Source of the DNA: an uncultured Bacteroidota bacterium
GTDB taxonomy: Bacteria > Bacteroidota > Bacteroidia > Chitinophagales > Chitinophagaceae
Length of the DNA stretch: 28,479 nt
NCBI GenBank assembly: GCA_946479615.1
Contig: CAMLGR010000046.1
Location: forward strand, 1 to 28,479
Direction of reading: 5' to 3'
Shown: in pieces, positions 1 to 5,535 of the stretch
How the letters are laid out: each line of letters opens with the position of its first letter
Position numbering within the stretch: position 1 is the first letter of the stretch
The notes under the pieces: model-generated
What the model was told of the DNA's origin: nothing
Seen by the model: the letters and a program-made list of their open reading frames with translations, nothing else
Databases searched by the model: none
Made by a program: the position numbers and the translations under genes

Positions 1-973
1 CTTCCAGGTATTGATTGTACCATTCGATTGTGTTTTTCAAACCTTCCTTCCACATTACTTCGGGTTCAAAACCAAGTTGTGTCCTGGCTTTGGTGATATC
101 CGGGCAGCGGCGCGATACCGATCCTGGATAAGTGGGCGCATTTTCATATGTCCCCGTGAATCCCATCAGTTCACCCGCATAATGGATCAGGTCGCCGATG
201 GTAATTTCATCCTGTGTACCGATATGATAGATCTGGCCATTGGTATTGGGTTGCTCCATCGCCAGTACGGTTCCTTTTACGGCATCGGTGATATAGCAAA
301 AGGCGCGCGTTTGATCGTGGCCATATACTTTGAACGGTTCTTCATTTTTACGGAAACGAACCACCAGGTGAGGTATTACGTGTTTGAAACCCATGCGCGG
401 ACCGTATACATTATGATAGCGGACAATGGTCGATTCAAAACCAAGTATGCGTGAGTAATTCAGAAATCCTGATTCACCCAGCATCTTTGTTACCGCATAG
501 GTAAATCGCGGGTGACTGATATCTTCGATACACAGCGGCACTTCTTCGGGTGTAGGGATGGCATACCCAAACGCATCCACCGTTCCTGCATAGCATTCGC
601 TGGTGGAAGTAAAGAGTGCTTTACCGATTTTGGAACGGCGGATCCATTCCAGCGTATTAAATATCAAAGCGGTATTGATACGGATGATCTCGTGAGGTAT
701 CGAGTTGGCATTGTCTACACCCACTACGGAAGCCAGCATATATACCTGGTCGTATTGATCGTCGAGCAGGTTGAATGCTTCAGGATTGGTATAATCGCCG
801 GGTATGACTTTTACATTGTGTTTACTGACCAGCTCATTAAATAATACATCCTGTTTTCCGCGGGCAAAATTATCAGCGATGGTCAGTGAATAATCGCGGT
901 TCTCTGCGAGGTATTTTGTGATGTTAAAACCAATAAATCCTGCTCCGCCTAATAGTAGTACTTTTTTACTCAT
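1..973 (-). CDS. NAD-dependent epimerase/dehydratase (extended SDR), C-terminus cut by window edge
   Basis: An open frame runs on the minus strand from an ATG at 973 to the left edge without a stop, giving 324 residues with the extreme C-terminus missing. It starts MSKKVLLLGGAGFIG, the glycine-rich NAD(P)-binding loop of extended short-chain dehydrogenases at residues 9-15. It has a TSTSE segment in the middle and a YAVTK (YxxxK) catalytic pair at about residues 159-163. The tail (PDITKARTQLGF, then a WKEGL segment) is typical of UDP-glucuronate decarboxylases, UDP-sugar 4-epimerases and related enzymes that act on nucleotide sugars in the cytoplasm. The exact reaction cannot be read from the sequence; the UDP-glucuronate decarboxylase/ArnA-like group is my best guess. 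It follows the sugar dehydrogenase gene by 96 bp, so it may use that enzyme's uronic acid product. I am confident of the family and unsure of the substrate. Confidence 0.85.
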   Translation of the reverse strand, partial: MSKKVLLLGGAGFIGFNITKYLAENRDYSLTIADNFARGKQDVLFNELVSKHNVKVIPGDYTNPEAFNLLDDQYDQVYMLASVVGVDNANSIPHEIIRINTALIFNTLEWIRRSKIGKALFTSTSECYAGTVDAFGYAIPTPEEVPLCIEDISHPRFTYAVTKMLGESGFLNYSRILGFESTIVRYHNVYGPRMGFKHVIPHLVVRFRKNEEPFKVYGHDQTRAFCYITDAVKGTVLAMEQPNTNGQIYHIGTQDEITIGDLIHYAGELMGFTGTYENAPTYPGSVSRRCPDITKARTQLGFEPEVMWKEGLKNTIEWYNQYLE

Positions 974-1069
974 TAATTTGTGTTATATTTTTTTGCCACG
1001 GATGCACGGAAGTTTTGTTTATTGCAAAATCGCTGAAGCGATATCTGTATATCCGTGACGATCTTTCAA
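974..1069. other. 96-bp intergenic spacer with degenerate CACGGA repeats
   Basis: This gap between the dehydrogenase stop and the SDR start holds a tandem CACGGATG CACGGAAG at 997-1012, an inverted partner ATCCGTG at 1051-1057, and a small hairpin ATCGC-TGAA-GCGAT at 1029-1042. I see no TAnnTTTG promoter element, so the SDR gene is probably co-transcribed with the dehydrogenase. The hairpin has no T-run and is not a convincing terminator. Confidence 0.35.
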
Positions 1070-2584
1070 TTATAAATCTCCTCTTCCGATCACTTTCACT
1101 ATATGCTTTGCAGACAGTTTCTTTATTTCATCATTTGATAACACACCGATCGTATCATAGATAAAGGCCTGCTTTTTCTCCAATAATGAATTGATAAGTT
1201 CAGGATTGTTCCTGTAATCTTTATGACCGGTAGTAATGATCACCACATCGTAAGCATTTTTTAACAAAGGGGCGAGTTCATTATTCAGTTTCATTTCCTT
1301 CTCTTCCCAGTATACCACGTGCGGATCGTGCAACACCACTTCGCAACCTGCTTCCTGCAATTGTTCGAAGAATCCCTGCACGGGAGTATAGCGCGTATCG
1401 CCTACATCATTCAGATAACTAACTCCAAGCAATAAAATTTTTTTCCCTTTTAATGATCCATTGTATTGCGATTGTAAAAAATCGAATGCATAGTAAGGCA
1501 TCCTGTCATTGATATGAACGCCCATTTCGCTTTGCTGTAGTTTTTCTTCGCTGCCAAACAGGTTCATTTTAGCCCAGCTTGCCAGCAGCGGATCTTTCGT
1601 CAGGCAATATCCACCCACACCTAATCCCGGCAGCATAATATTTTTATGTGTCGGGCGCATACGGATGGCATTGACCACTTCATAAATATCAACGCCGGCT
1701 TCTTCTGCAAAACGGCTCCATTCCACCATGAAAGCGATGTTCATGGCACGGTAAGAATTTTCCAGCACCTTGGCCATTTCAGTAGCCTGCGTATTGCCCA
1801 AACGGGTGAGTGGATATTCATCGGTGCGGATCACGGTCCTTAAGAACTGCTCGGTAGCCGCTGCACTTTTTTCATCGACACCGGAGAATACACGGTAAAA
1901 ATTCTGAATGGAATCCACGTATTTGGGGCCGGGCATTACTCTTTCGTAAGAGTGTCCCACTTTTAATTGATCGGTGGGCCAGCCTCTTTTTTGCAGGGCT
2001 TCTTCCAGCATCGGCTTTACTACTTTACCCGAAGTGCCGGGAGGTACTGTTGTTTCTACCAATACCAGTACGGCAGGTTTGCAGTAAGTGCCTATTGCTT
2101 CGATTGCTTTTTTAAACGGGGTAAGGTCAACATTATAATCTTTCAGCTCGCCATGCCCGTTGGATTGTTTTTGTACATCCAGGTTGATATCAACTACGAT
2201 CACATCTCCTTTGCTGTATGCATAAGGATCTGAAGTGGCATACAAATTTTTCTTTTCTCTTGCCTGTTTGTAGAACAACCCGATCTTGGGATCATCGGCT
2301 ACTACAGGGAACAGACCTTCATTGATCGATTGTATTTTCCACCACGAAGCGGGAGTGGGCAGATCGATACCGATCACTGCATATTCTTCTGTCAGGGCAT
2401 TGGCTACGACCAGGCTCATGACAGAACCAACAAAACCGAGGCCCTGTACCACGACTACTTTTTTACCGGGGTGCCCGGCTACAAAGCGATCGATTCCTTC
2501 TTTATCATCTGGATTTACCGGTATTTCGTACTCCTTGCCGGTAAGGGGACTGATAGATTTTTTCAGTGTGGCTTCCTGTATCAT
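1070..2584 (-). CDS. nucleotide-sugar 6-dehydrogenase (UDP-glucose/UDP-HexNAc dehydrogenase family)
   Basis: This 504-residue protein belongs to the UDP-glucose/GDP-mannose dehydrogenase superfamily, which oxidises C6 of an NDP-hexose twice with NAD to give an NDP-uronic acid. The N-terminal Rossmann motif VVVVQGLGFVG is at residues 43-53. The VLVETTVPPGTS segment lies mid-protein. The catalytic cysteine sits in GVGGYCLTKD at residue 327. The C-terminal NDP-binding domain is recognisable by GVSYLNDVGDTRYTP. The protein is longer than the usual 420-440 residues, mainly because about 40 residues precede the Rossmann fold, and it looks like a divergent subfamily. I cannot tell UDP-Glc from UDP-GlcNAc/ManNAc as substrate. 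The gene starts 14 bp after the formyltransferase stop, so the two are very likely one operon. The product is probably a uronic acid donor for this polysaccharide. Confidence 0.9.
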   Translation of the reverse strand: MIQEATLKKSISPLTGKEYEIPVNPDDKEGIDRFVAGHPGKKVVVVQGLGFVGSVMSLVVANALTEEYAVIGIDLPTPASWWKIQSINEGLFPVVADDPKIGLFYKQAREKKNLYATSDPYAYSKGDVIVVDINLDVQKQSNGHGELKDYNVDLTPFKKAIEAIGTYCKPAVLVLVETTVPPGTSGKVVKPMLEEALQKRGWPTDQLKVGHSYERVMPGPKYVDSIQNFYRVFSGVDEKSAAATEQFLRTVIRTDEYPLTRLGNTQATEMAKVLENSYRAMNIAFMVEWSRFAEEAGVDIYEVVNAIRMRPTHKNIMLPGLGVGGYCLTKDPLLASWAKMNLFGSEEKLQQSEMGVHINDRMPYYAFDFLQSQYNGSLKGKKILLLGVSYLNDVGDTRYTPVQGFFEQLQEAGCEVVLHDPHVVYWEEKEMKLNNELAPLLKNAYDVVIITTGHKDYRNNPELINSLLEKKQAFIYDTIGVLSNDEIKKLSAKHIVKVIGRGDL

Positions 2585-2598
2585 GGGATATTCAGATA

Positions 2599-3267
2599 TT
2601 AAGATTGTAATTTAAAAACCCTGTTGCCGATTGTTGTAAACGCCCAGGGAGTTTTATAAGTTGTTGCCTTGATCCGTTTCGCTATTTCTTCCTCGCTCAT
2701 GCCTGGTTTGATCTCGCATAATTCATTCAACTGTTTACGCGTATACGGTTTCCGTTTCCATTTCTCCGCTGATAAGGGCAATGGACGGCCCTGCAAGATA
2801 CAATCCATTACATCATAAAACATTTCTTCGATGAGCTGGTAGCACTGCTGGGTGATATCATAAACCGTATCGGCCGGTTGAACAGGAAAACGTTTGACAG
2901 CAATGATATCTCCCGAATCCACGGTGGCTTTCATGTGATGACAGGTCACGCCATATTCCGTTTCACCATTGTATACGGCAAAATTAGTGCAACCGGTGCC
3001 GGGGTATTCAGGACTGCCGGGATGAAAGTTGATCGCAGCCTGTGCTGCATTTTCCAATAATGTTTTAGGGAACACCCAGGATGAGATAAAGGAGATCATC
3101 AGGTCGCCTTTCCAGTTCAGCACTTCGGGGGGTAAAGGCTCTTTGCGATCGCCGGCAAACAGGACGGGCTGGCGAAAATGATGGCTGATAAAATCAGCAG
3201 CCCTTTGCGCATAGACGTTGTCCTTTTTGCTTAAAAACAATACACTCAGTTCCTGCGGGTATCTCAT
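2599..3267 (-). CDS. formyltransferase-domain protein, probable sugar N-formyltransferase
   Basis: This 222-residue protein has the formyltransferase fold of Fmt, PurN and sugar N-formyltransferases, which use N10-formyl-tetrahydrofolate. The expected catalytic triad is visible: Asn80 and His82 in INFHPGSPEYPG and Asp117 in TVDSGDII. It is too short for methionyl-tRNA formyltransferase (about 310 residues) and lacks that enzyme's C-terminal tRNA-binding domain, so a small-molecule acceptor is more likely. In a polysaccharide locus the natural acceptor is an amino group on a nucleotide sugar; that is inference from context. It is the first gene of the 3267-1 unit and is preceded by a TACCTTTG promoter element at 3305-3312. 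The dehydrogenase follows after 14 bp. The family call is secure; the substrate is unknown. Confidence 0.85.
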   Translation of the reverse strand: MRYPQELSVLFLSKKDNVYAQRAADFISHHFRQPVLFAGDRKEPLPPEVLNWKGDLMISFISSWVFPKTLLENAAQAAINFHPGSPEYPGTGCTNFAVYNGETEYGVTCHHMKATVDSGDIIAVKRFPVQPADTVYDITQQCYQLIEEMFYDVMDCILQGRPLPLSAEKWKRKPYTRKQLNELCEIKPGMSEEEIAKRIKATTYKTPWAFTTIGNRVFKLQS

Positions 3268-3304
3268 GCTCTGGATTGAAATTTTGCTGGCTTGTAAAGA
3301 ACTG

Positions 3305-3312
3305 CAAAGGTA
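3305..3312 (-). promoter_or_regulatory. Bacteroidota -7 promoter element TACCTTTG
   Basis: On the minus strand TACCTTTG matches the Bacteroidota consensus TAnnTTTG exactly. It lies 37 bp upstream of the formyltransferase ATG, so transcription would begin about 30 nt before the start codon. I find no good TTTG box at the usual 19-bp spacing; that region is occupied by a GGATT repeat array. It follows a terminator-like hairpin, as expected for the head of a new transcription unit. Confidence 0.55.
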
Positions 3313-3317
3313 GGAAA

Positions 3318-3351
3318 CACGGATTAAAGGATTTTATGGATTTCCCGGATT
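3318..3351. repeat. short GGATT/AATCC periodic array
   Basis: Four copies of GGATT start at 3321, 3329, 3338 and 3347, a spacing of 8, 9 and 9 bp. The array begins with CACGGATT and resembles the CACGGAT units at 997-1012. It lies exactly where the -33 region of the formyltransferase promoter should be, so it may be a binding site or simply a common intergenic repeat. Confidence 0.5.
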
Positions 3352-3381
3352 GCTAACCTGCAACCCGTGAAATTCAAAATT

Positions 3382-3449
3382 AAAAAGTCAAAAGTCAAAA
3401 AAGGGAAGCGAACGCAGATGGCTTCCTGTTTTTGACTTTTGACTTTTTG
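3382..3449 (-). terminator. long inverted repeat with terminator-like core
   Basis: Left arm 3382-3409 and right arm 3421-3448 are complementary over 28 positions with 2 mismatches, around an 11-nt loop. Each arm carries a doubled GTCAAAA/TTTTGAC unit. Read on the minus strand the inner stem GGAAGC...GCTTCC is followed directly by a run of T, the layout of an intrinsic terminator. The same structure read on the plus strand also ends in a T-run, so it could work in both directions. It starts 32 bp past the stop of the acetyltransferase gene. Confidence 0.65.
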
Positions 3450-3480
3450 GATTCTGTATATCTTATCGTTAGAAAGTTTC

Positions 3481-4140
3481 TTACGCTGCGGTGATCAGTC
3501 GGGCTGGTTTCTTCACCAGGCGCCTGGCCGGGTTTCCGACTACGGTAGTGTTATCCGGGATATCCTTGACAACAACGGTACCGGCCCCGATGGTAACATT
3601 ATTACCAATCACAATTCCCTGGCGGATGACCGAATTGGCGCCGATAAAAGTGCTTCTGCCTACCTGCACATTACCACAAAGAACAGCACCCGGTGCGATA
3701 TGGGTAAAGTCGCCGATGATGCATTCATGATCGATACTGGTAGATGTGTTACAGATAACTCCTTTGCCAATTTCCGCCATCGGGTTGATGGTGGCATTGG
3801 CAGCGATCATAACTCCATCTCCCATTTTAACGGAAGCTGAAATAACGGCGCTGGGATGTATTGCATTGATAGGATTGCCTAAGAACTGGCTGAGCTGGGT
3901 ATGAATTTTTTCACGGATACCATTGTGTCCTACGCAAGCAAAAAAGTCAAACTTTTTCAGTTTGTTGATGACTTCATTCTCTTTACCGAGATAAGTAAGA
4001 TGGTAAGGGTTATTTGCTTTTTCTTCCGAATCACAATAGGCAGTGACAAGGCGACCGGCGTTGAGGAAAATATCTATTATCACATAGGCGTGTCCTGAAT
4101 AGCCGACAATCGCCACCGGTTTTTTTAAAGTGGTTTTCAT
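3481..4140 (-). CDS. PglD/NeuD-family sugar acetyltransferase (first copy)
   Basis: This 219-residue protein has the two-part layout of PglD/NeuD enzymes. An N-terminal Rossmann-like nucleotide-sugar domain carries VAIVGYSGHA at residues 9-18. From about residue 95 there is a left-handed beta-helix of hexapeptide repeats (for example GDGVMIAANATINPMAEIGKG). The conserved SIDHECIIGD segment supplies the probable catalytic base, His138. The family transfers acetyl from acetyl-CoA to an amino or hydroxyl group of a UDP-, GDP- or CMP-linked sugar in the cytoplasm. It appears to be a one-gene unit: a plausible promoter lies at 4162-4192 and a terminator-like repeat follows. No sialic acid genes are nearby, so NeuD is only the family name. 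A paralogue is encoded at 19103-19756. Confidence 0.88.
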   Translation of the reverse strand: MKTTLKKPVAIVGYSGHAYVIIDIFLNAGRLVTAYCDSEEKANNPYHLTYLGKENEVINKLKKFDFFACVGHNGIREKIHTQLSQFLGNPINAIHPSAVISASVKMGDGVMIAANATINPMAEIGKGVICNTSTSIDHECIIGDFTHIAPGAVLCGNVQVGRSTFIGANSVIRQGIVIGNNVTIGAGTVVVKDIPDNTTVVGNPARRLVKKPARLITAA

Positions 4141-4161
4141 TGATCTGGATTTTGGATGACT

Positions 4162-4192
4162 TAAAAGTATAAGTAATCACTTATTATCCAAA
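4162..4192 (-). promoter_or_regulatory. candidate promoter TTTG-N19-TACTTTTA
   Basis: On the minus strand a TTTG at 4192-4189 is followed after exactly 19 bp by TACTTTTA at 4169-4162. This matches the Bacteroidota -33/-7 pattern TTTG-N19-TAnnTTTG except for the last base. Transcription would begin about 15 nt before the acetyltransferase ATG at 4140. The rest of the 142-bp gap (4193-4282) holds two copies of GGGACCTG (4204, 4270) and no gene. Confidence 0.45.
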
Positions 4193-4282
4193 ACAATGTA
4201 ACGGGGACCTGGGTAAAATCGGGTAATACTACTTTTCCAATACTAGTAGTTTTCCTATTGCATTCCAAAGGGACCTGCCAGT

Positions 4283-5446
4283 CTACTCCGTGGTTGCTGA
4301 CAGCAATTCGAGATATCTTTTCATCATCTGCTGGTGCACCATTTTCTGATCGAAATGTTGTTCGATCTTATTGCGCAGGGCCACTGCATATTGTTTCATG
4401 ATGGCAGGATTCGCCAATGAAAATTCCAGTCTTTCCTGCAATTCCTTTTCATTCCTGACCTCAAATAACAATCCTGTTTTTTCATGATCCACGATATCGA
4501 CATTGCCTTCGATCCGGGATGCGATCACCGGGCAAAACATAGCACCGGCCTGCATCAGTACATTGGGGAATCCTTCCCGGTGCGAAGGATGTACCAATGC
4601 ATACGAGAAATGCATAAAATATTCTACCGAATCATTCCAGCCAGCTTGTATAACCGCAGGATGCGTCTTTAATATCTGCCGTGCATTTTCACTGATGGGA
4701 TCCAGCTCATCTTCGAATGCGCCGACCAATATCAAACGCACACGTTCATTTTGTTTATGTATTTGGATAAATGCATTCAGCAATTCATCCATTCCTTTAT
4801 CATGTACAATACGGCCCACAGATACAAAATAGATCAGTTGTTCATCATACTTCACCAGTTCTTTGATCTGTTTCAGTTTATCTTCTTTCAGCGCTGCAGG
4901 TGAAAAACGCTGCAGGTTGATGCCATTACTGGAACCAAGTCCAATCACTTCCAGTTTCCGGGGAGTAACCAGCTTATTCGTACGGATGTATTCAAGCAGG
5001 GAAAAACTATTCGGCCATACATGCGTAGCTGCTTTGGCGGTGAGCTTTTCCATAAACACCAATACTTTGCGGGTAAATCCTTTGGATGTCATGAACCGAA
5101 GACCCGCGATCGTATGCACCCTGATCTTTATCCCGGCCATCTTTGCAGCCAGCATCGCCAGCAAACCCCCTTTGGGAGTATGCGAGTGGACAATATCAGG
5201 TTTTTCCTTTTTGAAAAATCTATAGAGCAGCCATAATGATTTGAGATCGGCAAAAGGAGTGATCTTCCTGGTCATAGGAATGACCTGGTGACGGCAACCT
5301 TCATTACGGATCACTTCTTCGCGTTCGGGCCCGTCACTGCTGACCATGATCACATCGAGACCATTCTCTCTCATGTAACGCATCTGGCCGGGCAATAAAT
5401 ATTTCAGGGAAAGAGGAGCGGTAGTAAGACGGACTAGTTTGGGCAT
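4283..5446 (-). CDS. glycosyltransferase family 4 (GT-B fold)
   Basis: The protein is about 387 residues long, with a GT-B fold. The N-terminal domain has the phrase PDIVHSHTPKGGLLA typical of CapM/WbpY/PglA-like GT4 enzymes. The C-terminal domain has VSVGRIVHDKG and the donor-binding segment HREGFPNVLMQ. In the usual E-x7-E motif the second glutamate is Gln here (Glu291, Gln299 counted from the ATG). The frame can be opened at a GTG (5449), but the next codon is ATG at 5446 and I take that as the start. Such enzymes transfer a sugar from an NDP donor to the lipid-linked oligosaccharide on the cytoplasmic face of the membrane. It follows the asparagine synthase gene across an 89-bp gap that contains a long inverted repeat. 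Donor and acceptor cannot be told from sequence. Confidence 0.9.
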   Translation of the reverse strand: MPKLVRLTTAPLSLKYLLPGQMRYMRENGLDVIMVSSDGPEREEVIRNEGCRHQVIPMTRKITPFADLKSLWLLYRFFKKEKPDIVHSHTPKGGLLAMLAAKMAGIKIRVHTIAGLRFMTSKGFTRKVLVFMEKLTAKAATHVWPNSFSLLEYIRTNKLVTPRKLEVIGLGSSNGINLQRFSPAALKEDKLKQIKELVKYDEQLIYFVSVGRIVHDKGMDELLNAFIQIHKQNERVRLILVGAFEDELDPISENARQILKTHPAVIQAGWNDSVEYFMHFSYALVHPSHREGFPNVLMQAGAMFCPVIASRIEGNVDIVDHEKTGLLFEVRNEKELQERLEFSLANPAIMKQYAVALRNKIEQHFDQKMVHQQMMKRYLELLSATTE

Positions 5447-5452
5447 CACAAA

Positions 5453-5518
5453 AATTATGAATTATGAATTAATAATCATGAATGAGCTTTGCCTATTCAT
5501 AATTATTAATTCATAATT
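5453..5518. repeat. AT-rich inverted repeat, AATTATGAATTAA family
   Basis: Arms 5460-5483 and 5495-5518 are complementary over 24 bp with a single mismatch, which would be a G-U pair in minus-strand RNA. They flank an 11-nt loop. A partial extra copy of AATTATG precedes the left arm at 5453-5459. The structure fills the gap between the amidotransferase stop and the GT4 start. It shares the 13-mer AATTATGAATTAA with the repeat at 26741-26825. Confidence 0.7.
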
Positions 5519-5535
5519 CCATATTTCCTAAAGAA

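Noticed and set aside
11..844. Plus-strand open frames opposite the left-edge epimerase gene
   Set aside because: They are antisense shadows; the minus-strand frame is open from 973 to the edge and carries clear SDR motifs.
2599..3267. Housekeeping methionyl-tRNA formyltransferase
   Set aside because: About 90 residues too short, without the C-terminal tRNA-binding domain, and in a sugar-modification operon.
3380..3450. CRISPR array or integrase attachment site
   Set aside because: There are only two arms in inverted orientation, with no direct repeats, spacers, cas genes or integrase nearby.
3481..4140. Sialic acid pathway suggested by NeuD similarity
   Set aside because: No NeuB, NeuA or NeuC homologue is present; the protein is simply of the PglD/NeuD fold.
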